Of a stretch of 64,000 nt of DNA, positions 47,195 to 58,844 are shown one piece after another. Numbering within the stretch: position 1 is the stretch's first letter; the number at the start of each line of letters is the position of its first letter. Position numbers and translations under genes: made by a program. This stretch comes from Rheum nobile (Eukaryota > Streptophyta > Magnoliopsida > Caryophyllales > Polygonaceae). Below the pieces are notes generated by a model. That model worked only from the letters and a program-made list of their open reading frames with translations, did no database searches and was not told where the DNA came from. The stretch covers positions 2,480,001-2,544,000 of the forward strand of contig WOAB01000583.1 in the NCBI GenBank assembly GCA_027886185.1, given 5' to 3'.

Positions 47195-50100
47195 GAATTT
47201 TTTTTTACGGGTTGGGATTTTATAAATCATTTACTCGTTTTAAATTGAGAAATATTTTCGAGGGCTCTGAGTTTTCAAAAATGAAAAGAATTTGAAATGA
47301 CATCGTTCATAGTCGTGCCTTCTTCTTTAGTCTGATATGGGAAGCGAACTTCCATATTTAGAAAGACTAACTCTCTTCTCGTCACCCGGAGGATATGGGT
47401 GCATTCCTTTTTCTTCAGAGGGACTCGGAAGAAGCCGAGATGGCTCCGCCATCTCTAGATAGGCTTGAGTTTCTGGTTCCCTCGTTGTGTTTTGTGGTCG
47501 GTGAACCTAGTAGTCCACCCGAGAAGGTGAAGACCGTACTCCCTGAGTCGGTAATGTAATGTTCGAATGATATAGAAATGTTTCCTTGTGTTGGAAAATT
47601 TCTGAATTCGTTGCTGTTGCAAATTAATCGTTCATACGAAACCCCGTGAGTGACGAAAACAGTATATATCATGTGTGGATAAAGGTTGTCGGACTGTTCG
47701 TTCCCTACATGGTTAACCCTAGGGTCGACTCTATTGCTTAAATTCTAAATCAATCCCTAAGATCTTTCTCCATTTCAGGAGTAACGTCACAATGGTGACA
47801 TTAATTGTTGCGAGAGCGTTGTCTCGTAAGCTGAGTACTGCTGCGATTTTTTAAGGTGTAGGAATAAATATGTGGGGTTATTGTTCTAAGAGATTAAGAG
47901 TTATATCTCACTTGCGTGCTTGGAAATTTTGTTCCATTAGAAATATATAGAGGTGGACTAGTGCAAGTCCGGAATGCCTAGTTGTGGAATCATGTTGTAA
48001 GCATTAATAAGGATAGAGTGTTGTGAAGGGAATAAATTGATTAAGGGAATAGTTCAACAAGAACTCGTTTTCCCTATTGCGATCTTGAGTAAGACTGTGA
48101 AATCCGGAGTTATGATGGTCGGGTTCATAAGTAAGTATGACCCATGTAGGACCAATGGTTAAAGCTTTTGGAAAAGCCAAGTGTACGAAATCATAGGTGT
48201 CCTTTGGGGAGATCTATTTGAGATTCGTTTGAGGTAATATAAAGAAATAATGCGATTAAGTCCTGGATGGATAGTAGATTGTGTGAGGACTGAGGAATAT
48301 AAGGATTTTAAGTTAGAAATAAGTCATTTAAGACAGTACGAGTCGTTGGACTCGATAAGTGGAATTTCCAGAGGATGAAGAGTTAGGACTCTTGGGAATT
48401 GTCAAGGATTGACATCTTGTGAGTATGTCATCTATAAGGCTTATGGTACAACTATATTTGAGGAAATAGGAGTAGTATCGTATGTGAATTCGTGTTATAA
48501 GGATTAATGTGGATGAATCATTTTCAGAATGATATCTTAAGGAATTAAGAGTAATATCTCATGTGATCCGTTTCGAGGAATATAAAGTGTGGTGATTATG
48601 TTGGAGAAAATTAAGGAATCTTGAAGGTTTAAGTTATAAAGTGATTAAAGGAATAAGTTAAGTCATTACCGAAAGGATCTCAAGTTAGAATCTGGCATAA
48701 GGGCCAAATTCGAGGATGATAAATGATGGTATTGTGTAAGGTATCTTTAAGGAAATTGAGGTCGTAAGATTCGAGGTTATTAAGATTTATCTGAGTTATA
48801 AGAAGTTAATGTGTAAACCTTGAGGTTGTTTATAAGAGGATTGGAGGAAAAATGTGTGTTCTCCTATTAAAGGTACATTAATATCGTTATGATGGTGATG
48901 GGAGACCATTTTTCTAAGGTAGACATAATCTTGTGGAGGTAGTAAGAGTTATTACCTGGTATGTTGTATGGAGATAAGATTGTATGATGATGTTATGATT
49001 AAGGGTATTAAGTTCAGATAATAAGTTTGATAGTAAGGCGGGATCCTCATTGGTTTAATGCAAGTTTCGGGGTCGAAACTTTTGTTAAGGGGATAGTAAT
49101 ATAATACCCCTCATTTTTAGTAAGGGTATTTTGGTAATTTTCCAAATCCTTGTTCTGTAGTCAGTTTATTTTCAGAGGAGTTCAGACATTTTGTAAAATG
49201 TTTGATCTCAGAAATATTCGTCTGAGTGGAATATATTACATTTGATGTAATTTCGGGGCTAAGATATTTATACAAGATATTTGTGCAAGATATTTATATA
49301 AGATATTTGTGCAAGATATTTATATAAGATATTTATGTAAGATATTTATATAAGATATTTGTACAAAATATTTGTGCAAGATATTTATATAAGATATTTG
49401 TGCAAGATATTTATATGAGATATTTATATAAGATATTTGTGCAAGATATTTATATAAGATATTTGTACGAGATATTTGTACGAGAAATATCTCTTCATGT
49501 GGCCTATATAAGGCATCTCTCTCTCTCTCTCTCTCTCTCTCCTGAGCTTTCCTCTCGTCTTTCTCTCTCTCTCCCTCTCGGTTTTCTTCTCGCCGGAATC
49601 CATGGAGTTCGCCGGCGTTCCTGGGTTCGTTGGAGTGTTGCCAAAGGAGCCCTGGAGGTGTGCTTGCTGCGGTGGTTGAAGGCAGCCCTCGTCCGAGCCA
49701 TCGCCGTCGTCGCCGGTCTTGCTCGAGTTCGCCAGAGCTGCTGCGGTTCGTCGGGAGCTGCTGCTCAAGTTCGCCGGTGTGCCCAGGTGGTGGAAGTGCC
49801 TCGGAAGCGCCGTGGGGAAGGGAGTCGAAGCCTCGCCGTTGGAGTCTTGTCGCCGCCGGTGCTGTACTGGTGTTGTCGCCGCTGTGTTGGAGCTGCGTCG
49901 TTATTGTTGTGATGTTGCGTTGTCCCGTTGTGTTGTTGTTGTTATTTGAGGAAGAAGAAGCAAGGTGGGCCTCCCCTTGTTTAATTGTTGTTGGGCCGAG
50001 AGGCCCAAAACCTTTCCAGTCCAGATTTTAACCCGAAATCGATCGAGCGAGCTATCTGAAGCATAGGCCATATCCTCGGAAAGGATATCATCAGTAGTCG

Positions 50101-52120
50101 TCTCGTCTAGATTCATCGCCGAATCTACTCTAGGAAAGTGGCGGTTCGCTCTTGCTTATCATTCCATATTTATATTGATTATCAATTGTTTAATTGTTAA
50201 TTAATTTGGGATGATTTACTATTTTCGTTGGGAACAGTTTTGATAATTGTTTGTGATTTTAAAAGATATTATAATAGGTTGTATATCTGCTAGAACAACG
50301 CTATTATATATATATTTATATGTGATTAATTACAGATATTATGATAGGTTGTATATCGTTAAAACAACTCTATTTTATCTGTTACTGGCCGCGATGGCTT
50401 TGTTGTGATTGATTACTGTGTTAAACTGTTTAGTTAGCACGAGTATTCGTAGGAACACTACTGCGTATCTCATTGCGAGTGCTAGTCGTTTCTTTATAAC
50501 CTGGTGGTTAGGATTTAGTTCCTACCATCCTTCTCTGGTCTTGACCATACCCTTACTCAGGGTTTGTGCACACAGCTGGTGCCGCTTTTAGGGATTTAGT
50601 TCCCGACTCCGTTGTTTGGGATTTAGTTCCCGATTCGACTTCAGGGATTTAGTTCCCGAGTCAACTCCACCTTAGGGATTTAGTTCCCGACGGTATCTCT
50701 TTATCCCGTGGGGATGAGATGATCTAAAAGCATATAACGTGATGCGCGTTTTGGAATTTAATAAGATAAGTGTCGTTGTTGCACATGATTAATATACCTT
50801 CGGCGAGTAGTGCAACTAGGTAATAGTGCAGCTAGGAAAGCTCGTCTTGATTTTGATCAGTGTAAAGTTCTCTTTTCAATCTGGATTCGCTTTAAGCGGT
50901 GAGGTTGGTCGAGAACCGAAACATCAAGTTGTTTTAAACGCTTGTGTGAAAAGTTTATGTTTCCCAACATTTGTCATGTTTCCGATAAGGCTCATTTCGT
51001 TGGATTCTTCGTTTGGGATTGATTTGCTGTGAGACTCGGTCTCTAGAATATTCTCTTGATCATGTCTTTTTATGTATTCTAGTAGAAGTATGGTGGTTGA
51101 CTATCGTTATCGGTTTTGATTCGAGAAACGATGAGTCTAACCTAATACGACTACTTCGAACCACTCTGCTTTGTACCCTTGCTTGTCTTTCATTAGACTA
51201 ACCAACCGTAATTGTTCTCTGCATGGTTGGCTGGTGTCATCCGTTCGATTCGGCACATCAGATAAGTTGTCATCCCGTGAAGGCTAGAGCGACTATGGAC
51301 GCAAACGATGTTTTTGATAAGTTTATTCAGGTTGAGATCCTTGACGGGTGATCATTGCGATCAAGACCCTTTTGTTGGTTATTTAAAGTATTCCGCTGTG
51401 TTAAATATATCTTGTATTAAGTCTTCCGCTGTATTTTGGTTGTCTTTCAGATTATGGATGTAATGCCGAGACAATGATTTTAAATGAAAGGTATGATATT
51501 TTGTATCATAATTGTTGTTTGATGATTTATATCAACTGGTAAAGCCTTGGATGACATCGGACAGAATGTCTGAGGTCACTGGCGGTAATGCCTTTCCAAG
51601 GGAATATTTGGGGGTGTTACAAAGATCAGGAAAATCACTGGTCTAGAATCATTGCATTGACAATAGAGATTATGTGGAATTAGTCCAGTAGATAAAGAAA
51701 AACTAGTTCATTTAATGTGTTCAATGTTGGATAATACTGGATTGGTTTCCTTCTCTTAATTCTCACATGGTTGCAATTATACTAGTGTAGTAATAAGTGA
51801 TATCTATAGACTCAAACTTGGATATTGTTGAACTGGTTTCCTTCTCTTCTTACCAGTGGTTTAGGTATAGAGGAGTGGTAATATTACTCTTTATATACAT
51901 GAACTTGCAATTTAGTATATATAAACCTGATCTCAGTAACTATTCTAGCATAGTTTTCTTTGTATTTTTCGGTTTTTTAGGACATGCACTTCAAGAAGAG
52001 TATTTCTTTTTATGTCCTCAAATTTCTTAGCTGGTTAAGATTATATAGCTTTATAGAATTTCTACAATACCCTGTGTTGAATTTGGGAGTTTCATGTTTT
52101 GGAGATAAGGACAATTTTGA

Positions 52121-52400
52121 CGGTGAGTTAGGTAAATGACCCTTTGACAAACCTTTTTTTAAACTAATGGACCCTTAGCAAAAATGGACCTCTCTCCCTA
52201 AACCCTACTCCCTACCCCCTAAATCCTACCCCTTAAACCATAAATTCTAAACCCCAAAAAACAATATTTTAGAGAGAGAAAAAACAAAGAAGATGGAGGG
52301 AAAAAAAAGCTAGTAGGGGGTAGGAAAAATACATAAAAACTAGTAAGGGTCTATTTTATTAATTGAAAACTCTTAAAGGGCCAATGGGCCCAAAACCCTC
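52121..52400. mobile_element. MULE-type MITE, copy 2
   Basis: This 280-bp copy is in the same orientation as 42833-43120, with the same start CGGTGAGTTAGGTAAATGAC and the same CCCTAAACCC-like core. It ends GGGCCCAAAACCCTC. Its own perfect 9-bp TSD is CAATTTTGA (52112-52120 and 52401-52409), which shows that the two copies are independent insertions. Confidence 0.87.
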
Positions 52401-52455
52401 CAATTTTGATCAAGATGTAAACACCATGATTCTTTTCTTTTACCTTGCAATGCAG

Positions 52456-52682
52456 CTCCCTCTAAAAAATCAGAGCAGCTCAATGATGATTTAAGCAATG
52501 GCCCGTCGAGGGAAAGAGGCGTTTCATCAAGCGAAGGCTCTAATGCTTTGGTTGCTGATTGTCCTCGATCAATTAAATGGTTGTGCAAGGAATTTGGAGC
52601 ACCTGAAGCTAACTTCACTCCTGATGTTTTTGCTCTTACTATTGCAGATTATGGGCTTCAATCTACCAACAGAAAGATATGA
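52456..52682 (+). pseudogene. terminal exon of an unidentified gene
   Basis: After an acceptor (TTGCAATGCAG) a 227-nt frame reads PSKKSEQLNDDLSNGPSRER, then SIKWLCKEFGAPEANF and TPDVFALTIADYGLQ, up to a TGA. Codon use and the acceptor look exon-like. I do not recognise the family and no matching upstream exon is visible. It may be the last exon of the gene broken by the retrotransposon or an unrelated remnant, but it has no MORN motif. Confidence 0.4.
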
Positions 52683-52916
52683 CGCTCACCATTGCTCTTG
52701 GCTAGTGTTGTCCTGCTCTGGATAAAAGAATAAAGGATGATAATCCTCACCTCGTTGTAGTGTTGTGTAGCTTGTTCTTCTTATGTGGAAATTTTTCTTG
52801 TGTGTATAGCCGAATAATTTGTAAAAACCTTCTATTTGTCAATGTCTAAAGACATAATCACCCCGTTGTGGTGTTGTGTAGTTTGTTATTGTTATTGTTA
52901 TGTGGAAATTGGCTCG

Positions 52917-53690
52917 AAAAAAAAATCATGAACCTGAAAGAGAAAATTCATGAACCTACAAAAGAACAGTCATAAACCTGAATGATCATTGACATGAACC
53001 TGCAAGTTAAAACTCATGAACCTATAAGATAAAACTCATGAACCTATAAGATAAAACTTATTAAACTACAAGATAAAAAACTCATGAACCTGCAAGATAA
53101 AAAAAAACTCAAGAACCTCAAAAAAAACCATGAACCTATAAAACAAAACTAATGGACCTATAAGACAAAACTCATGAACCTGCTAGTTAAAACTGATGAA
53201 CTTGCAAGTTAAAACTCATGAACCTATAAGATAAAACTTATTAAACTACAAGATAAAAAACTCATGAACCTGCAAGATAAAAAAAACTCATGAACCTCAG
53301 AAAAAACCCATGAACTTGTAAAACAAAACTAATGAACCTATAAGATAAAACTCATGAACCTGCAAGTTAAAACTCATGAACCTATAAGATAAAACTTATT
53401 AAACTACAAGATAAAAAAAACTCATGAACCTGCAAGATAAAAAAACTCAAGAACCTCAGAAAAAACTCATGAACGTGTAAAACAAAACTAATAAACCCGT
53501 AAGACAAAACTCATGAACCTGCTAGTTAAAGCTCATGAACCTTAGAAAAATCTCATAAACTTGTAAAATAAAACTCATGAGCCTATATGCCATAACTCAT
53601 GAACCTACAAGTTAAAACTCATGAACCTACAAGTTCAAATGCCTGAACCTGCAAGGAAAAACTCATGAACCTGTAAGATTATCGGCTTAA
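52917..53690 (+). repeat. ACTCATGAACCT minisatellite
   Basis: Units of about 20-30 bp built on AAAACTCATGAACCTGCAAG and AAAACTTATTAAACTACAAG recur some 30 times. A higher-order block of about 180 bp is seen two to three times. The array ends 35 bp before a tRNA-like gene. No coding function is seen. Confidence 0.85.
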
Positions 53691-53724
53691 ACTTCTCTTG
53701 TAGGGTTTATCAACCTCTAAAATG

Positions 53725-53796
53725 TAGCCTATGTGGGATTTGAACCCACATCCATGTGAATAAAACACATTGCTCTACCATTTGAGCTAATAGGCT
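53725..53796 (-). tRNA. tRNA-like cloverleaf with anticodon UUA
   Basis: The minus strand folds as acceptor AGCCTAT/ATAGGCT with discriminator A, D arm GCTC/GAGC, anticodon stem ATGTG/CACAT and T arm GTGGG/CCCAC, all fully paired. The A and B boxes (TAGCTCAAATGG and GGTTCAAATCC) are intact and a TTTT pol III stop follows. The 7-base loop TTTTATT puts UUA at positions 34-36, which would read the stop codon UAA. Position 37 is U instead of a purine, so it may be inactive, an organelle-derived insert or a mutated tRNA. The amino acid is not assigned. Confidence 0.7.
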
Positions 53797-54059
53797 ATGA
53801 CAACCAATACACAATTTCAGCCTTTTGTCATTCAAATTTAGCACATGAAAGATGAACTGCACAAACCCAAAATCAAAGCTTTACATTCAAGTTCAAGAGT
53901 ATAAATAACCTAGGTTTTATTAAAAACTAGCTAGGTTCATGATAATTAATCAAATGATTCAAACACTTTGTCTAACAGATAGACATCTCAAAGCCTATAA
54001 AACAGTTGTCTATATCTCTTTCTGCAACAGAACCATTAACTATACCAAAGACTTACTTA

Positions 54060-54205
54060 TTCATTCACTTATAGGTTTATGAGTTTTAACTTGCAGGTTC
54101 ATGAGTTTTAACTAGCAGGTTTATGAGTTTTATCTTACAGGTTCATTAGTTTTGTTTTACAGGTTAATGAACCTACAAGTTAAAACTCATGAACCTTAGA
54201 AAAAT
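54060..54205 (-). repeat. same minisatellite in inverted orientation
   Basis: TTTTAACTTGCAGGTTCATG units are the reverse complement of the 52917-53690 array. A short stretch in the original orientation follows at 54165-54200. The two arrays bracket the tRNA-like gene as a loose inverted repeat. Confidence 0.75.
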
Positions 54206-54401
54206 CTCTTTACTACAGTTCTTTGGTTCAAATCTGAGTTAGCTTAGCCAGTGATGACGTGAACAATGTGAGACCTGTCATGGTGAGTCGAAATTAAACG
54301 TTACTTGGCAGCTTGATTAGTTACCTTCAAAACCCTCTTATTCATTAATGTCAAAACAAATAAAATTTCAAACACAGATTGGTCTTTACTCTTTTTACTA
54401 G

Positions 54402-54734
54402 GACACCAACTTCTGGGGCTCCGCCTACATGACCCACTTCGCCATTCCATATCTTAGGAGGAGTAAAGGCAAGATCACGATTATTTTTTCATCCGATGCA
54501 TCCTAGTTGCCCGTGCCAAGAATGAGCTTCTATAATGTCCGCATCACTCCTCACTAATTTTATATGATCTGAACATCCTTAATCCTTATTATATACTGTA
54601 TGTAGCAGGCATCAAAATCTACAATGGTAGCCTTTTACGAGGCGCTGAGGATCGAGGTGTGGCCGGATGTGAAGATTACAATTGCAACTCCAGGGTACAT
54701 AGAATCTCGAACAAGATTCGATGCCATGATGTGA
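54402..54734 (+). pseudogene. 11-beta-hydroxysteroid dehydrogenase-like (steroleosin) pseudogene
   Basis: Exon-like pieces 54402-54537 and 54609-54734 read DTNFWGSAYMTHFAIPYLRR, SSDAS-stop-LPVPRMSFYN and ASKSTMVAFYEALRIE, then ITIATPGYIES. This is the short-chain dehydrogenase core with the YxxxK pair (Y of SFYN, K of ASK) spanning the intron. Plant homologues are oil-body steroleosins. A TAG replaces the Trp usually found after SAS-type residues, and a TGA follows RFDAMM. N- and C-terminal exons are missing. The right side is cut by an LTR at 54788. Confidence 0.8.
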
Positions 54735-54787
54735 ACATTAGTCCTTTGCCTATGCTTCTTGTAAGCCCATCCTCCAGCGGCCACACT

Positions 54788-57085
54788 TGTAATATCCCAC
54801 ATTTTGTACGGGTAAATTTCGAACTTTCTTAAGCCCATATTACGAGTCAGATTTATTTCAGGGAAAGATGAACATTCTGTGTAATGTTTGGTCTCTGTAA
54901 AATCTTTCTGAGCAATATAAAATACAGTTAAGGTATTTTCGGGTTAAAGGATCGTTCGTGTACAAATATATTTAACCCGGAGTTAAAAACTTGTTACCAC
55001 TTAAGGTAAAAAATGACAAAGGACGGAGGGGAACGAATCTGGCCTTGACCGCACCCTGCGGTGAAGGGTGTGCCGCACCCCGCGGTGGCCTGCGTCACTC
55101 GACAGTTGCAGTGCAACTTGGCGGGGCTACTCCATAGGCTTGTGACTCGCCTTGGCTACGTTTCTGAGGCTTAGACAGCTCCTCCTTGCTCCCTCCAGCT
55201 TGTGTGCAGCTCGTTTGGACTATTTAATGAGGCAATGAGGATCAAAATCGAGCCACAAGTCAGCTGCTGCACCATCTCTTTCCTTCAGAAAACACCATTG
55301 TTGAGGCAAGCTTTGAAGCTTCGTTTGAGAGCTAATCCGACCCCTTTTGCGAGCGATAAGAGGTGATAGTTAGAGGTGGTATAAGGCTTAAGAAGGTGGG
55401 AAGACAAACCAAGAACAAATCGAAGTCGAATCGATCGATTTGGGTAAGTAATTCTTCCCGAAAACTTGATGAACTTCGCCTCTGCCTCCTTGCCGCACCC
55501 GCGGCAGTCACGCCACCGCACCCCGCGGTGAGGTCTGGCGCACCCGCGGCGAGCTGCGTTCGTGGTGTGTTCTTGTGTGTTGGTTCTTGGACGAGGCTCG
55601 GACCCTTCGATTCTTATTATTTTAGATTCATATATATAGATATTGAATCTAATTTAGGGTTTTATTATGGGTCATTTCAGAAGGATTTGAGATCCGAAAT
55701 CTGTCCCTGATCAGACCCGGGAATCGTCGTCTTTAGAGCTCGTTAAGCTTTCTTCAATCTAAGGCAAGTGGCGGTTCGCTCTTGCTCATCATTCCATACT
55801 TCCATTAATTATCAATGGTTTGATTGTTAATTAATTTGGAATGATTTACTGTTTTGTTGGGAACAGTTTTAATAAATGATATGGATTAAAATATGATATT
55901 ATAATAGGTTGTATATCTGTTAGAACAACGCTATTATAGATATATATTTTATGAGGATTGCTGGGAGGGCAACAATATGAAAAGAATATGATATTATAAT
56001 AGGTTGTATATCTGTTAAAACAACGCTATTATAAATATATATTTATGATATTAGCCTGGAGGGCTTTGATATGATTATTACTGTGTTGAACTGTTTAGTT
56101 AGCACGAGTATTCGTAGGAGCGATGGACTATTCGAGATCCAGTCGTTTCTTGATAATGATTAATGGTGCAAAGGGTGATAAATCCAAAAACCATTTGGTG
56201 GGTCATGACCGATCTCTATACTCGGGTATAGAGATGGTGGCACTTAACTGATGCTACAAATCTTGGGATTCGTCCCATTTAGGAGTATGTCCCTCATGGC
56301 AAAACATATGTCCTATATGTCCCTCATGGCAAAACATATACTCAATATATGTCCCTCATGGCAAAACATATATTTAAAAGCCTATAACGTGATGCGCGTT
56401 TTGGAATTAAATAAGATAAGTGCCGTCGTAGCACATGATTAATAAACCTCAGACGAGTAGTGCAACTAGGAAAGCTCGTCTTGACTTTGATCAGATTACC
56501 GTTCTCTTTCCAATCTGGATTCGCGTTAAGCGATGAGGTTGGTTGTGAACCGAAACATCAAGTCGTTTTTGAACGCTTGTATGATTAATTAATGTTCCCC
56601 AACATTTGTCATAATTCTGATAAGACTCAATTCATTGGAGTCTTCTTTTGGGTTGATTGCTGTAAGACTCGGTCTTTCAGAATCTTCTCTTGATCATGTT
56701 GCTTGATATATTCCAGTAGGAGTATGGTGGTTGACTATCGTCATCGGTTTTAATTCGAGAAACGATGAGTCTAACCTAATACGACTACTTCAAACCACTC
56801 TGCTTTGTACCCTTGCATAGTCTTTCATTAAACTAACCAACCGTAATTGTTCTCTGCATGGTTGGCTGGTGTCATCCGTTCGATTCGGCACATCAGATAG
56901 GAATCCGAGAAACAAAGGCTAGAACGACTATAAAAGCAAACGGTGTTTTAATGGATTTATCAAGTTGTGATCCTTGGTGGGTGATCATTAAGATCAAGAC
57001 CCTTGTATTTATGTTTTACAAAGACTTTCGCTGATTACTCTGTTTTGTCCTATTAATTAACAATCAAAAGTAATTGATAACTAAA
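54788..57085 (+). mobile_element. truncated LTR related to the 44624 family
   Basis: It starts TGTAATATCCCAC. From 55763 it follows the 44624 LTR in order (GGCAAGTGGCGGTTCGCTCTTGC, shown here as two motifs: GGCAAGTGGCGG and TTCGCTCTTGC; later GAACCGAAACATCAAGT and CATGGTTGGCTGGTGTCATC). It lacks the 3' end and primer-binding site. Its leader has several CGCACCCCGCGGTG-type GC palindromes (55060-55105 and 55490-55560). No TSD pair was found. Confidence 0.75.
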
Positions 57086-57089
57086 GGAA

Positions 57090-57789
57090 AGGAATTATGG
57101 GCAGAGCCGCGGTCGCGGATCTCCCTTCCGACGACGACTCTAACTTCGGCTTCAAAGCTTACCGACGATGAAGACATGAACTTCTTGACTCAGACGAGGG
57201 CTCACTACGACCACCACCACCTCCAAGCTTCCAAGGACTCCCGACGACCTCCAATGATTCTGGCGATGCACCGACGAACACAAGAACTCCGGCGAAGGCT
57301 GTGAATTCCGGCGACCCACAAAAACGAGGGAGAGAGAGAGAGAGATTACTGGTGTTGTGGATGGAGATGGAGGTTGCTACGTCCCTCCTTTTATAGGAGA
57401 AGGAGAGCCTCAACGCCGGCACACCAACCGCTTCAAATCCCTCCACTGGCGGACGTTACAAACGTGGGGGAAATCGAACCGGCGAGCTCGCGGAAGAACA
57501 AAGAAGACGATGCAGCGAAGTTCCGCGGGCGTGGTTTCCAACCCGCGGTCGCGGAAACGCCGCGATCGCGCCCTTTTGCCTTTGGTCGCGGTTCTTGCTT
57601 GGGGTTAGGCTTACAACTTGATACCCTTAATACACCCAAATAATTTATGACTCCTATATCTTTGCTAACGTATATTATTACGCTCAAAGGATTCACACAG
57701 AGATTCCAAATACACTCAACGCGTCTTACTTACAGAACGAGGGTTGGGAAATTACCCAAATATCCTTACTGAAATTGAGGGGTATTACA
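57090..57789 (-). mobile_element. 5' part of an LTR in the opposite orientation
   Basis: On the minus strand it starts TGTAATACCCCTCAATTTC at 57789 and resembles the start of the 44624 LTR. It continues through GC-rich CCGCGG palindromes, a TCCTATAAAAGG box and a CT-rich leader with CGCCGGAATTC. It breaks off at about 57090 where it meets the plus-strand LTR piece. Confidence 0.7.
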
Positions 57790-57857
57790 TTTTTGAGGTA
57801 TTTCGCCTAAATATTTGGGGGTTTTAGAGAGAAGGGTCGGAGGGCCCTTTTCTCTAA

Positions 57858-58797
57858 GGCCATCCACAACCCAGAAACTCAATTTGAGTTTCTTACTTTA
57901 CTTTTCAGTTTTCTCTCTCTGTCACATCAGCTTAATAAACTCTATCTTATTTCTTCTCACAATCCAAAAATTTATACAAAGTTTATTTACTTGTCATGCT
58001 TGCATCATTTTATTACACCTATATACTACCAACTATCAATTTATTAAATATTAAAATAATAACAAGTATTATTATTATTATTATAAATTACTTATAGGAT
58101 AATTAATAATAAATATTTTACATGTATGGATACTTCCCTATTTATTGAAGAAGTAAACATACCAAACAATAAAAAAATAAAAAAAATGTTAATGATCTTA
58201 TTTTAGTGGTAGTAATAGTAGTAAATCATTTTACTATTAATTACTATATGAATGATTTTAATATTAAAAATATAACATAAATTATTGAAGTATCATAAAA
58301 CTCCATAAATATAGCGTACAACAAAAAAAACTAGTACAAAATAAATAAATAAACGTACTAAAAACTATTCCTAGACATACACCTACAAAAATTAATTATC
58401 TGGGTAACAACCAACATTAGTACATAACACAAAAAATTAATGTTACTAAAAAAATGTGCAACACGTCTAACAACCAACAATTTTAATTAATTTGGGAAGT
58501 TGGTAGATTTTAATGGCTTAATTATAGGAACCACCACCAGTATCTCATTCAATTTATCTTTGGACCCATTTATTTTAGGTAGTTGGTAAGTTTACTTTTT
58601 AATTCTATTTATTGTTAAATTGCTTTTAGATATAAAAGCTGATTTTGTTCACTTTACTTAGTTGTTAGAGAATTGAGAATTGAGTTTCTTGAAGAAGAAA
58701 TGGCTCAAGGTTTAAGGAAGGTTTCTCCGCCATTTTAATTAATTTTCTTTTATTTTTCAAGTTTAAAAAACTATGGGTATTTGGGTTGTGGATGCCC
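57858..58797. mobile_element. PIF/Harbinger-type MITE
   Basis: The terminal inverted repeats GGCCATCCACAACCCA and, at the right, TGGGTTGTGGATGCCC match in 13-14 positions. A TAA target duplication flanks them (57855-57857 and 58798-58800). The 940-bp interior is A+T-rich without a transposase. The TWA-type 3-bp TSD fits PIF/Harbinger. Confidence 0.85.
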
Positions 58798-58844
58798 TAA
58801 GTCCATTGATAACATACTAACTCAACCACGAATTTTACCTATTT

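Larger units (their letters stand above)
44624..51621 (+). mobile_element. LTR retrotransposon with 2.5 kb LTRs and a small non-coding interior
   Basis: The left LTR is 44624-47177 and the right LTR 49100-51621. The left starts TGTAATACCCC and both end GGGGGTGTTACA. The right LTR start has mutated to TATAATACCCC. A perfect 5-bp TSD AAGAT flanks the element (44619-44623 and 51622-51626). The primer-binding site TGGTATCAAAGCC (47182-47194) resembles that for initiator tRNA-Met, and a purine-rich tract precedes the right LTR (49086-49095). The 1.9 kb interior (47195-49085) holds no readable gag or pol, so the element is non-autonomous (LARD-like) or decayed. Confidence 0.95.

Noticed and set aside
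47195..49085. Possible gag-pol in the retrotransposon interior
   Set aside because: No frame longer than about 85 codons and no protease, RT or integrase motif could be read.
52917..53690. CRISPR-like array
   Set aside because: Units and spacers are both repetitive and irregular in length, and the genome is a plant. It is a minisatellite.
55363..55710. 115-codon frame as a gene
   Set aside because: It lies in the leader of an LTR fragment and consists of GC-palindrome translations with no domain.
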